A stretch of DNA of 64,000 nt from Adineta ricciae (taxonomy: Eukaryota > Rotifera > Eurotatoria > Adinetida > Adinetidae), in assembly GCA_905250025.1 (NCBI GenBank), contig CAJNOJ010000128.1, positions 186,001-250,000 on the forward strand. The letters run 5' to 3'. Below the pieces are notes generated by a model. It did no database searches. It worked only from the letters and a program-made list of their open reading frames with translations, and had not been told where the DNA came from. Both the position numbers and the translations under genes were made by a program. Shown piece after piece: positions 10,039 through 22,600 of this stretch; position 1 is the stretch's first letter, and every line of letters starts with the position of its first letter.

Positions 10039-13000
10039 TTATGGACTATCTCGATCGATAGCATTTTGTTGTTGCATTAATTGCAGTTCTAAGCGTCGTA
10101 GAGCATTCGAATGAATTTGATCCATTTGAGCGATTCTATTCGAATGTTGTTGTTGCAAAGCAAGAACACATTTGATTAATTCTAATGAAAAATCGGAAGA
10201 TGCAATGGATATCAAGTAAATAGCGTTGATCTTACCCTCTTTTGATGATGCTTGGAGATCTTCAGGTATTAATTGCACGTGATTATCATTATCAGTATCC
10301 TCTGATGAAAATTTATGATTGAAACTGAACGATGTGTTTAACATCGATGTCGATTGAGAGGAAGAATCAACGTTAGGACTTAATTCAGTTGTTGGAGATG
10401 ATAGAAAACCATTCGAAGGTCCAGGCGTCCATGGAGAAGACGGACAAGTTGCTGGTGATAATAACTTGCTGTTAAAACGTGAGCTAAATTCAAAATAACA
10501 TGAAAAAAGTCGTGCATAGAAACGACAGAGCCGTACCTGGACGATGAATCGAGATTTTCTGGATCAGCTAGAGATCGATTGGTCATTGATTTATCAATTC
10601 GTGGACTGTTATTCTACAAAACGATTGAATACATATTTACTAATCGCAATTGAAAGGCAAAAAGATCGATTACTTTCGACGATGAAAAAAACAAAGCCAT
10701 TTTTCCACTACCATTTCCATTACTTGTTCCATGACCGTTCGTTGTGATTGACTCTCGTGATGCACTTCGTCGTAAGTCCATCGTCATCGAACGTGTTTTC
10801 GTTCGTGCATCGTTCGAAGGTGGTGTAGTAACGATGATTGTTGTTGCAGGAGATGATGCTGGATTTTGCACACGTAGTTTCGGTGCAATGAATCGACGTC
10901 GAACGGAACCGAGCAGTGAACTATCACCATGCCGATCTGGTGTTTTCAAAGTGTTATTTTGTGTTTCTTCACGTTGATGTTGCTGTTGTTCAAGTTCACA
11001 TTCATGTTTATATTGACTATGTAACATGACAAAGTTCATCAATGGTCGATTGTTATCATGTAATGTACGATATAAGTTTTCGAACAGAGTCATCTTTGTT
11101 CGTTCCTATAAAAGCAAAACTGTATATTCTGAACAAATCAGATCGAATTAATTTTACTTGATATTTTTGAAATGTACTAGCACGACACGACGCCATTTCA
11201 GCATTGATTAATTTCGTTAATATCCATTGCTTGAAGATCTGATCGCAGTGGAACGATGTGGAAAGATTCGAGTTTGGTCCGAAGGGTGGGACACTATCCC
11301 GATGAATAACTGAAACTTTGAATTCATTGCCTGTTGAGTCTAATGGCGTAACAACGAGATAAACATGGAGAAATTGCGATGCGATACATTCGGGATTGAA
11401 TAATGTTTCGGTTTCTTGAAAGACAATGGCAACGATATCATTGCCAATATGACGCTTTCGTTCTAGTTGCTGTCGTTCACTTTTCGAATGTGGTAGCAAT
11501 GTACTAACATGAAACATAATTTCATGATCATGAAATTGTTCGTAGACTGACTCCACTCCTGTCTGATCACATTTGACATCCAAACCACCACGAAATCTAG
11601 AAGAAAAGCTCGATGATAAATAATTAATTGAATGCTCGATTGAATTCACCCTCGGAAATCTTTTAGTTTCACGCGTGTTCCAATTAAATTTAAGAATTTA
11701 TCCATGGCTACACTGTGCGTTTCATTACTGAAGATATCTTCTTCACTCAATTGATTTTCACGTTGATAGATGATTCCAAATTTATGCTGATTCGATACAT
11801 GTGATTCATCATATTTTAATAATAAATCATGTGCCTAGAAAAGAAACGAGAAGAGTGCGAATTGGAAATTCAATCAATTTTTATATTTACTCCATCGCAT
11901 AGCACCGGATCGAAATATTCGACATCATTGATAGCACATTGTTCACATATACGATGTAAAATATCACTTGGAGCCATTGATGATGGGATATCAGTGAACG
12001 ATTCAATCAGAGTCCGTTGTCGCGTTCTGAAAACAATCGATAGATGAGTTCGGACTGAAAAGTTCGAATATGTTAACAACTACCTAACAATTGACATTAC
12101 AGATCGTTGTTTATTCTGATCAATAGAATGTTTATATGAAATAATAACATGTCCTTGACTTTCACTCGTGCCATACCAATTAAAATGTTCCTAGTAAAAA
12201 GGAATTTATCATCATAATTAGAAAACGATTGTTTACATACAGTTGATTCGAACTGCTGTCGATAGATTAACGGTTTATCATCAATTTCTAATTGTGGTAA
12301 ACATTCATCAACACTTGTTCGCGTGGAAATCGAATTCATGTTAGAACTTTCATAACACCAAGTGAAATCATTGATTGATTTCGTATAAGGAATCGACATA
12401 GCACTGCCATTGAAGACTGTTCGATGTGATGAAGGTGATTCAACCATACCATTTGTACTGATATTGGATAGTGGATCGAACAAGCCCTAGGAAACGAAAC
12501 GAAACGATTGAAGAATGTTGATGTATTCATTGGATATGATTGACTTACTAATCGATCGACCGTTGTTGAAGGTGCCGTTGAAATACGCTAGAAAGAAAAA
12601 GAAAAAAAAAAGAATTAGTCGATGTATTTAGGATAAACATATATTTGTATGTCGACGTTTAGTGTTTTAGTCAAGGCAAGCACGTACAAAGTAATTGTTA
12701 CTACGAATATTCAATAATGGTGATAAATTGATCATCCGATGAGTAAATATCGGTGACATCGATGATAATTTCTCATCTGAATCCATGTTTAGATGAAGTT
12801 CGGTGGTGACTGCTCGCTCGCGTCGACGCATGACGACGATTAAGTTTTAAGAAGATAAGATATCTTGTGAATGAGAAGGAAATATATCTCTTCGAACGAA
12901 GATCAAGTTAGATGCAATAAGTTTGTTATTATTTTTATTATTTCTTTCGGCACAATAACAAATAACTATCGACGACAGTCAAGAGACAAAAGCGAAGAAA

Positions 13001-16000
13001 ATTTTCTTCTCTCTTTCCCTTTCTCGATGTCGAATAGTAGAGAGAGAGAGAGAGAGAGCGCGTGATGGGCGGTACGAGCGAGCGTTCTACTGGTGTATAT
13101 CGCTTGTCGGATGACGGGAAAATATCTATCTGCTCGTCTCTTCTTTTTTTTTCTTCTTCATCTAATACAAGCATATTTCTATCTTTCTCGTCGCGTGTTT
13201 TTGTTCATCAGCATCATCATCGCGAGCTTTTTCTTGTTTTGTTCGGTTCTTTTTTCCTATTTCCCGTTCTCATTTATATGACAGTAACGTCAATGAAAAC
13301 AGATATAACTAAGTCAGTCATATAAGCCAAAAGACAAAAGATGAAAGAAAGAGAAAATAAATAGAATTCCGACATGGGTAACATCTCGTTGCCAGCCATT
13401 TGACTCGATGGCGCAATCATCTATGGCAACATCTGAGTGAAAGCTGACAAATACAGAACATTCATGGAGTTAAATGAATAAAAAAAATGGCAGCAAATGA
13501 TGATGATGTAATGATCGTAATTGTTTTAGGAAAGGGAAAAAACCAATTAGGTTAACATCAATGGTATTAGATGACAAAGCAGGAGTTAGATATCAACGAG
13601 GGTACATGAGAATCGCATACCTGTAAGAAGCTGAAGACGCTATGTTTACGTAGCTAGAGAGAAAAGAAGCTTTTGTTGTTGATATTGTTCGAATTGTTTG
13701 CATTTCATTTTGGATTAATAATGAAGTGAGAAGGGAGAAGGAAAAACAAAAAGGAAATCTCCACATACTCGAGGTTCTTGTTTAGTCGATTGTGTAGAAT
13801 TATTAACACCGATTGAATCCGATGCTGTGCCCATTAAATTTACCAAACTAGTACTAATCTAAATGGAATCGATAAAAGGTTGTTATTTTGGATGTATGTT
13901 TATATAGATAAAAAAAAGAAGAAAACCCTAATCTTCAAATATAAAAAACCTACCGTTTGAGCCAGATAAAGTGTTGGTTTGACTAGTTGGGACACAACAA
14001 AACTCATCTCTCTTTCTCCTTTTTTCTTTCTCGAATGAATTCAATTTGACACGCAAGTGAGATTAGAAAGTAATAGGCTCTATACTATCTGTATGTCTAT
14101 ACATGCACACAAGTAGGAGAGAGAGAAAGAGGGAGCGAAGAGAAAACGAAAAATAACGATATGCTTGATCTGATGCGCCGTGTACTACACAAATCGATCA
14201 TGAAACTGTTCAAATAACACTTGAGTCAGTCACACAATATCGTCAAGAAAGAACGTATGTTTATCTGTCTCAATATGTACGTATATTCTATGTGTCTATC
14301 GAACACTTTCAAATAAATAAAAAAAAAGAGAGACTTCGACGTGTATAAATATAGTGACATAGGTAGATAATCATCTAACGATTGCATGCTACATATTCGT
14401 TTTCTCACCTCTTTACTAGGTAAAACACGCGGAGGTAGAATTGATGATGATGAAGTTGTTATTGGAGAGGTTTCATTGACATTGTTCGCTGTTAATTGTG
14501 TTGAAGATTGATTGAATGCAGTTGAATTTAATATTGCTGATGATGTTTGAGCACTGTTCTTTTTATCCAACGGTTTCCGTGGTGGTAGAGCTGGTGGAAT
14601 GTCATGACTAGGCGATTGGATGGATAAAAGTGCGGGACGATTGGGTTGTTTATGAGTTGAAGAGGATTTTGCCGATGCGTTGCGTTGTTCATCTTTGTAT
14701 GTAAGATTTGAATCATTGATGGATTTGACATGATTGGAATTCCGACCGGGTTTGCGTCTAAATTAGAAGTAGAAAGAAAAACATGAGTTTATCATGCAAA
14801 AGAATAACAACTCTCGATTTCATTAGTCATGTTTGCTTTTGATAATTGAATAGATCATCGCAAATCGTTAAATGTCACATATTTTTCTGTACGTAGAGTA
14901 AAAATATGAATTGAACTTTTAATAGGATTGACCCTAATGTCATTTTCTTTTGTTATACCCAGAAAAAAGAAATGACCTGAAACACTGTGCGGCTTAACAC
15001 GGATTGGAGATCTACGATGTTGATCTTCTTTATTTGATTGAGTGTCAATATCAATTATGATCTTTCGAAGAGGAAATTCAATCGAACGAATGTTGTATAA
15101 ATTCAACAAAGTTCTCAAGTAGAACTAATCTATTCTGTATTATGTCTCAAGTGTATGTCAAATAGCACGAGACAGAAACCTTCGAATAGTCATCGACAAC
15201 AATGAAGGTAATATTACTTATTTCTAACACTTTCACTATTGTTTGTTTTATTGATGACGGTAATTATCATCAACATTGTTGTATACCTGATGTTGAAAGA
15301 CGAGAGAAATTGCATGTGTAGGGGTGTTTTCAGTTTAAAAGCTGAAGAAGATGATGATGATGATGAATGTTGATCAGGAAATAAGAAAAATACCAAGTAG
15401 ATGTAGTCGACACGTCACAATCTCGTCAATATTATCATTAATATTATTATTGTTCGTCGTCTTCAGTAAAAGAAATGTTCGTCTAGAATTACTGTAGATA
15501 CTCCTACACATTCACGCACACACACACATCCTTCGTATATGCCAAGATACGATCGATGTGAAATTAAAAATCACTTTTCTCCTCTCCATCCCTTTCTATT
15601 CACAAGTTGGATGTAAAGAATGGTGAATAAGAGTATAAAAAAAGAAAGAGGGAATCGAGCAACAGATGTTAAAACATGAAGAATCGAATGTGAACTCGTT
15701 ATCGTACCTGAATAACAACATCTGTCCCTCGCCAAGATCAATACTTAATCAGCATTGAAATACAAATATACAAGAAGAAATCAAATCAACTTCGAAACAC
15801 GTACCTTCGGCGGAATGAATTCAACATCGTCGCTTAAGATATTTGTTAGTATAGAAAAAGAAGCAGAAGAAATGTTGTCATACACTCGTCGTTGCTTTTT
15901 TTGTAATATTGAGAAAATATAATCGATCGTAAATGTTCGTCTTCCTGTATGTTTCGTGTGTGATGACTTATCGTCATTATATATATATATAGAAGATGAT

Positions 16001-17348
16001 TCAAACTAATTGTTGGCAGAGCGGGGGTTGATATATAGAAATGCACTGCGATGACGAAGAAAATTGAGGACTGCTAGAATACGTGTACGTGTGAATGAGT
16101 ATAGATGTTTGCGCCAATGCCACTTTCTCTTCTCGCTTACTTTTCTATCACTCTTCTTAGAATACCTTTGACCGACAACGTTCTCCTCTCAAATTTTTTT
16201 TTTGTTTCAAACACAAAAAAATATGCGAAGAGAAAGCACGACGACAGTAGGTCAATACATATAAGTATGTGTGCTTTCTCTTACCGTTTCTCTCCTTATT
16301 CAAATGAAATTTTTTCGTTAGTTCTCTTTTCTCTTCTGTCGATGATAATTCAAGGAGGTACCACCGTCCACCTGTACAATAATGCTATTATTGTCGCCCG
16401 ATGGGGACAGAAGGGAAAGAAGAAAAAGAATCAACGCTGAACTTGACATTTCGTTCAGAATATATATATATACATAAACGAATGAAAAGAAAGATACAAA
16501 CCTCACTATAATCAAAAGATTTATTTTGCCAATTATCAAAGAATTACTCGATATCTTCGACATATAAAACCCTACACTATGAACCATATGAAATGACCTC
16601 TACTGCTACTAGGGTATGTATTAATCTTAAACTATGATCAGATGTGGTTCATTTATAATAACGAATAGAACATGGTTCAAGACACTCACTCTTCGTCCAT
16701 TTTAGTTTTTTGTTCAAAAAAAATTTCTCCTCTCGCTATGGCAATGTTCTCTTTTTTTTCTGAAGCGTCGAGGAAAACTAGCAGTATCATTGCCTTTTCT
16801 GACGTTATTATATTATTCACATGAGCATGGTAAATATTTGTCGACAAAGATCATAGTTAATGGCAGAAAAATAAATCACAATGTCTTTCTGACTCGCACG
16901 CAGAATAGTCATAAATCTAGTTGAAATCAAGCGATTTACTTGTCGATGGCAAATATTCATAAAAAGATCAATCCAGACACACCTCCTGTCATGTCGTTCG
17001 AGAACTTATAGAAAATATGCTGTATGTCTAGCAACATTGAACGTTAATGTTACATATAATTAATTCAAGGCTGTCTCGTTTCTTTTGCATATGTTAAACA
17101 AGAAAGACGAGAGAAAAATAAACGCAACGAAATCATTTTTGACATTTTACATACCTTGCTGAAGCACATGACGTCAGCTGACGTATAGAATTTCTTAAAC
17201 CGGAAGACATCGAACGAGTATTATTACCAGTCGATTGATTTCTCAAGTATTGTTTTTCATCGTCATCATTATCATCATCGTCGTCGTCGTTTCGAATGTA
17301 TTTTACTGTTTTGTACCGATGATTTTCGGAATGAAGAGGCGTTTGCAT
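10039..17348 (-). CDS. RAP1GAP: Rap1 GTPase-activating protein with multiple first exons
   Basis: RapGAPs switch off Rap1 using an Asn thumb. The longest model has 13 exons and 923 residues: 17348-17155, 14757-14409, 13858-13769, 13653-13621, 12587-12549, 12486-12241, 12190-12084, 12026-11891, 11834-11650, 11596-11158, 11105-10674, 10613-10537, 10483-10039. Family markers are YRQQFESTEHFNWYG, HKFGIIYQRENQLSEEDIFS, DFRGFRGGLDV, the DHEIMFHVSTLLP block, and RKRHIGNDIVAIVFQE, which holds the catalytic Asn (HIGND). PPALPPRKP upstream is an SH3-type ligand. The C-terminus is Ser-rich and ends in a Gln-rich helix. I could not find an N-terminal GoLoco motif like that of vertebrate RAP1GAP. Several alternative first exons are listed separately. 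Catalytic-domain identity is firm; the 5' exons rest on splice sites and phase. Confidence 0.9.
12688..12831 (-). other. Rap1GAP alternative first exon F
   Basis: Encodes 48 residues from MRRRERAVTTELHLN to LLNIRSNNYF and ends TTT|GTACGT in phase 0, fitting the exon at 12587. This gives the shortest isoform, lacking the proline-rich region. Confidence 0.5.
13954..14007 (-). other. Rap1GAP alternative first exon E
   Basis: Encodes MSFVVSQLVKPTLYLAQT and ends ACG|GTAGGT in phase 0, which fits the phase-0 acceptor of the exon at 13858. Upstream of the ATG is purine-rich sequence with no acceptor, as expected for a first exon. Confidence 0.5.
15287..15396 (-). other. Rap1GAP alternative first exon D
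   Basis: Encodes MVFFLFPDQH, a Ser run from a (GAT)n tract, then HMQFLSSFNI, ending ATCAG|GTATAC in phase 2 into the common exon at 14757. A shorter version may begin at the internal Met. Confidence 0.4.
15708..15721 (-). other. Rap1GAP alternative first exon C
   Basis: A 14-nt candidate (MLLF plus two bases) ending TTCAG|GTACGA in phase 2, compatible with the acceptor at 14757. So short that chance cannot be excluded. Confidence 0.3.
15805..15827 (-). other. Rap1GAP alternative first exon B
   Basis: A 23-nt exon: ATG followed by LNSFRR, ending CGAAG|GTACGT in phase 2, compatible with the common exon at 14757. It is recognised only by start codon, donor and phase. Confidence 0.45.
17155..17348 (-). 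other. Rap1GAP alternative first exon A
   Basis: Begins at ATG 17348 (or an internal Met near 17212), runs through an Asp-rich stretch and RNSIRQLTSCASA, and ends AAG|GTATGT in phase 2. That matches the acceptor of the common exon at 14757. Confidence 0.55.
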
Positions 17349-19636
17349 GATCTATTTCTTATCGGCGATCAAATGTTCGTAGGTCGCATAATTGTAATCA
17401 TCTTGAAGAAGAAAAAAGAGAAAGAACTCGCATTAGGATTAAAACTAACAAGGACGGGTCAGTTCACGGTCAAAGAAAAACACGCGAAAGGTAAGTCGAA
17501 ACGAAATAAAAGAAGGAAAGGAAAGAACAAGGGGATGTACAAACTTTCTTTTCAATAAGTAAAGCAATGAGAGGGACATTTCGTTCATTAACCTTGAAGA
17601 TTATATTTACTCGACGTGTAGTTCGATATAGAACAGCTTACCTACATCAATGAAGACATATTAGTAAGCGCCTTGATGATCGATGAGACAAACTGTGAGT
17701 CACAAAGAAAGAAAGGAGATGAATAACAGCATCACCTTCTTCAAATTCCTTTTGAAATCAAATCTGAAAGGTCATTTTTTTTCTCTGCAAGATAAGAGCC
17801 TTACTACTAAGGTATATATTCTGAAGAGGATTTTTTATAATAAAAAAATCCCGGAGAGAACAAGCAAAATAGAAGGATGTTGTTTTTTATCATTTCCTAC
17901 TTTAAAAAAATGCGTAATAACTAAGAACGACTGAATGTTTGTGATTGAGTCGAAATAGAGAAATGAATGAGAAAAAAAGCTCCGAACAAAAATAGTATGT
18001 ATGTGTATATGCACACACGTGTATGCATAAAAAAAAAGAATGAAAGAACACGATAAATGACAACGACGTGTCATTGGTAGTGCTGCCGAACTTATTTCGA
18101 TTCATGCATGCTGAAAGTCGATGATTTCATTCGACTAAATACGATGTTGCTCACTTCATATTCTTGCGGATGTTCTCAAAAGTTGATGATTTTTTGTTCT
18201 TCTTCTTCTTCATCTTTTTATTCAGTATTTCAAAGATAAGATCATTACGTCCATTTTTTTTTCTCTCTATCAGAATGATGATAATGATGGTTTGACAGTC
18301 GACCTTACAGACTAAGAATACGGACACACACATACTAAACGCTCACACAAATTAAGCCATGCACGATCGAACTAATGAGTTCATACGTTATAAAACGGAA
18401 GAAAATCGAAGATTATACGAAGGTAATTTTGCTTTGTAACGCTAGACGTTGTAAAAGTTTTCTGTAAAAAAGATATCTGATATTCACTTACAAAAAAATC
18501 CTTGAACTATTTGTTGTCTTATCAAGAAAAAACCGAACTGTCTTTCCTCGACCTAATATATGCAAATAAGATCTGTTGATTATTTACTGTTTGAAAACAA
18601 TTGCCTGAAATAACTGATTATTCAAATTCATATTGACACCAAGTAAAAGATGAGAAATATTCGTCAAAATTCGAACGAACCATTGAAACAAACGCGTGTT
18701 TTACAATTCATAGATAAGTAACCTCTGCTAAGCAAAACAAAGAAAAGAAAAATGTTGATTTATAGCCAAAGCTGATGTTAATAATATAGAATCTCTGAAA
18801 CAAGAATACTGCGTTATTGTTGATGAAAATCATGATTGTTTCGGGGTATGAAATCCCGCCGTAGTCAAGAAGGTTTAATCAGTGAAAGCGAGTGAAGTTC
18901 ACGTCTGATAAACATATGCTGCTGTCAGCTGAGGAATAGTGTCAAATAACTTTAGACAAGCATTAGCAGAAAGTTGAACTAGGTTTTTTTCCTTATATTA
19001 AGGAGTTAACGTCAGTTTTATCTTTACTTACCAAGATAAACAACATTCTGTCGTAAAGGAAAAAGAATGCAAATGTTTTAGACTGATTATTAATGGTTTT
19101 TCTTAGCAAAAATGTGAACAAACACATAATCGTTCGACAAAATACGCTTGACATTCGGCGAGTCGTTTTACTTAATTGTCAGTTTCACGCATCTTTCCAC
19201 ATACGCATTCGTCGTTAAACACTACTTTCCCTTCAGTCAAAAGGAAGTGTCGAGATATGTTTAGTTTTACAATACAGTGTAAAGTTTATTAATATGAAGA
19301 TTACTTTCGCACACTCAGCTTCGCTTTCTGCAAAGAAGTCCTAAATGAACATGTAGGAGCGACATCTATATCAAATCGATTGGAGAGTAACGCGCAACTT
19401 TTAATGGTTGATTCTCGTTAGACAAAGAGCACAATAGAGAGAAAGACTGAACACAAAGAACCTTTCAAACAAAAACGAAACAAAAAAATACGAATAATTG
19501 TCTGAAAAAGAACGGTGACATTCATTCCAATTGTTTCAGATCATTGGTATCAGGTCAAACAATCGTGTTTTGATTCAAATTGTTTTGAAACTCCGTTAAT
19601 ATCTCGTTTACCGTTGCTTTTGTTACGGTATTCACA
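17349..19636. other. Divergent intergenic region Rap1GAP / TOP2
   Basis: About 2.3 kb between two divergent genes; ORFs here are AT-rich noise. The only structured stretch I see is at 18842-18913, listed separately. The rest is A/T-rich with short microsatellites, presumably promoters and 5' UTR introns. Confidence 0.4.
18842..18990 (+). other. Possible small structured RNA (two hairpins and T-run)
   Basis: Hairpin 1 (18842-18858) has a 5-bp CGGGG/TCCCG stem around a 7-nt loop. Hairpin 2 pairs GTTTAATCAG (873-882 of the 18 kb block) with CTGATAAAC (905-913): nine pairs plus one bulge. A run of seven T follows at 18984-18990, as for a Pol III stop. No known RNA family is recognised, and T-runs are common in such AT-rich DNA. 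Confidence 0.2.
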
Positions 19637-22600
19637 ATGAACAAGTCCATAAGTGACGCACCGAATAAAAATGAAGAAACGTATCAACTTCTTGAACAAC
19701 TCGATCATATCCTCAAACGTCCGGAAACGTACATCGGTTCGAATCGGCCATGCCGAGAGGTAAAAATAGTTTCGAATTTAAATCACCGTCGTTACGCTTG
19801 TCTTTTCTCTGTAGGAAATGTGGATTGTGGATGAATCAAACATAGAAGGTCCAAAAATTGTTAAAAAGGAAATTACATATGTACCCGGTCTTTACAAGAT
19901 TTTCGATGAAATTCTCGGTAAGTAGAAGCGATTTACATTGCCGTCAAAATAATCATTTCTAAAACGGAACTATTTAGTTAATGCTGCGGATAATAAACAA
20001 CGTGACAAAACGATGACATCCATTGAAGTTGATATTAATCAGTAAGTTCAGATAGGATTGTAAACGACTTCATCGATAAAATCATGTACTTTTTTTCTAG
20101 AGAGAAAGGCGAAATCAAAATTTGCAACGATGGTCGTGGTATTCCTGTCCGTAAATGGGCTCAAGATGAATCGATCTATATTCCAACTCTAATATTTGGC
20201 AAACTTCTTACATCCGATAACTTCAATGATGATCAAAAGCGTATTACAGGTATGGATTTCTCGACTGAATGCGATCCTTTCAATCTCTTGAACTTTTTCT
20301 ATTTAGGTGGTCGGAATGGTTATGGTGCAAAAGTAACCAATATTTTCAGTAAAAAATTTACTGTGGAAACATGTTCGAAAGAATTCAAGAAATTATTCAA
20401 ACAGGTATGTTTTTCCATTACATTTTTGATACGGAGTAGTCAGATTGTTTATATTCATAGACTTGGACGAATAATATGCGTGATCCTCAGGATGCGATTA
20501 TCTCGAAAGCTGAAAGTTCCAAGGAATTCACTCGTGTTTCATTCATTCCTGACTTGAAACGATTTCAAATGGATGCGCTAGATGATGATCATGTTGCTCT
20601 CTTCAAACGTCGCGCATACGATGTTGCCGTGTCAACTGGTTGTAAGGTAACACTCAACGGCACTCGTATTCCTGTTAAGAATATGAAAGATTACATGTTG
20701 ATGTATGTCGATGCCGAAGAGAAAGAAGTTGTCTATAAGAAAGTGAATGACCGATGGGAAGTTGGTGTCGCTAAGAATGATTATAGTCATGGCTTTAATC
20801 AAGTTAGTTTTGTTAACTCAATTTTGACATCCGATGGTGGAAAACATGTTGATTACATCACGGAACAAATTTGCCCGAAGCTTGTGGAACATATTAAAAA
20901 GAAAAGCAAAGCTGCTGGCGAAAATCTCAAACCAATGCAAGTAAAAAATCATCTGTTTTTATTTGTTAACTGTCTGATCGAAAATCCTGAATTCGAATCT
21001 CAAGCAAAGAAACAATTAGCAACTGAAAAGAAGAACTTCGGCTCGACTTGTGCATTGAAAAGCGATGAAAATTTCTTCAAAGATGTTATTAAGAAAACTG
21101 GCATCGTCGAGTCGGTCATTAATTGGCTCGAACACAAACAGGATGCCAAATTACATAAACAAAGTGGTTCGAAAACATCGAAACTGAAAGGTATTCCGAA
21201 ATTAGATGATGCGAATGATGCAGGAACGAAAAATTCCATGTATTGCACGTTAATTGTTACCGAAGGAGATTCAGCTAAGGCACTTGCCGTCGCTGGTCTC
21301 GGAGTGATCGGTCGCGATCGGTATGGTGTTTATCCATTGAAAGGTAAATTGCTAAATGTACGAGAAGCAACCACGAAGAAAATGACGGAAAACAGCGAAA
21401 TCTCACAATTAGTTAAAATCCTCGGCTTGAACTATGGAGAAAAATATGTGAATAAGAGCGATCTGTCCAAACTACGTTATGGTAAACTGATGATTATGGC
21501 CGATCAAGATCAAGATGGTAGTCATATCAAAGGTTTAGTCATCAACTTTATTCACTGTAAATGGCCCAATCTACTTAAACATGATTACGTTGAAGTTTTT
21601 ATTACACCAATTCTTAAAGTAGGATAATGGTTTGACAGGATTGTTCTATGTTACGACATTTTCTGTATTTTCAGGTTTCCAAAGGTTCTGAAATGTTTTC
21701 GTTTTATTCCATGCCAGAATTCGAACAATGGCAAGCAGCGACACCAGACTGGCAGAAATGGAAATGTAAATACTACAAAGGTTTAGGTACATCAACAGCC
21801 AAGGAAGCGAAAGAATACTTCTCAAACATGGATCGTCATCGGATTATATTCAAATATGAATCTGCTAGAGATGATCTCGCTATACAATTAGCCTTCAATA
21901 GTGCATTGAGTGATGATCGAAAAGATTGGATTAAATGGCATACGGAAGACGTCAATCAACGTCGAGAACAAAATCTACCGATCGACTATTTATATAAAAA
22001 AGATACAAAACAAATTAATTTTAATGATTTTGTTAATAAAGAGCTTGTTCTCTTCTCCAAATCAAGCACCGAACGTGCTATTCCGAATATCATGGTAAAC
22101 TACGAACATTTGATATTGAGGGAAAGGTGTACATCTGTTTTCTTCTAGGACGGTCTCAAACCAGGTCAACGAAAAATCATGTTTGTTTGTTTTACAAAGA
22201 ATTTAGTCCGAGAAATTAAAGTCGCCCAATTAGGCGGTAAAGTCGCTGAAAATTCTGCCTATCATCACGGTGAACAATCGTTAACAAATACAATCGTTGG
22301 TCTCGCTCAAAATTTTGTTGGTTCAAATAACATCAATTTCCTTGTACCTGCTGGTCAGTTTGGTACGCGATTGCATGGTGGTGGCGATGCTGCTTCAGCA
22401 CGTTACATTTTCACTCGGTTGAGGTAAATCCCAGATAACGTTGTCTTCCTTTCCACAAATGCAATTTTTTCTTCTGTTTAGTCCACTTGCTTTGTCGTTA
22501 TTCATCAAAAGTGACGAACCTCTGTTAACCTATTTGAACGAAGATGGTATGAGTATCGAACCTGAATGGTATTGTCCGATCATTCCAACTGTTCTTGTCA

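Noticed and set aside
17638..17680. Further candidate first exon for Rap1GAP (ATG TCT TCA TTG ATG TAG, then GTAAGC)
   Set aside because: The frame hits a stop at the donor, so it could be at most a non-coding exon.
19027..19037. ACTTACCAAGA, similar to the 3' part of the bdelloid spliced leader as I recall it
   Set aside because: Only about 11 bases match, the 5' part of the leader is missing and no donor GT follows; not an SL RNA gene.
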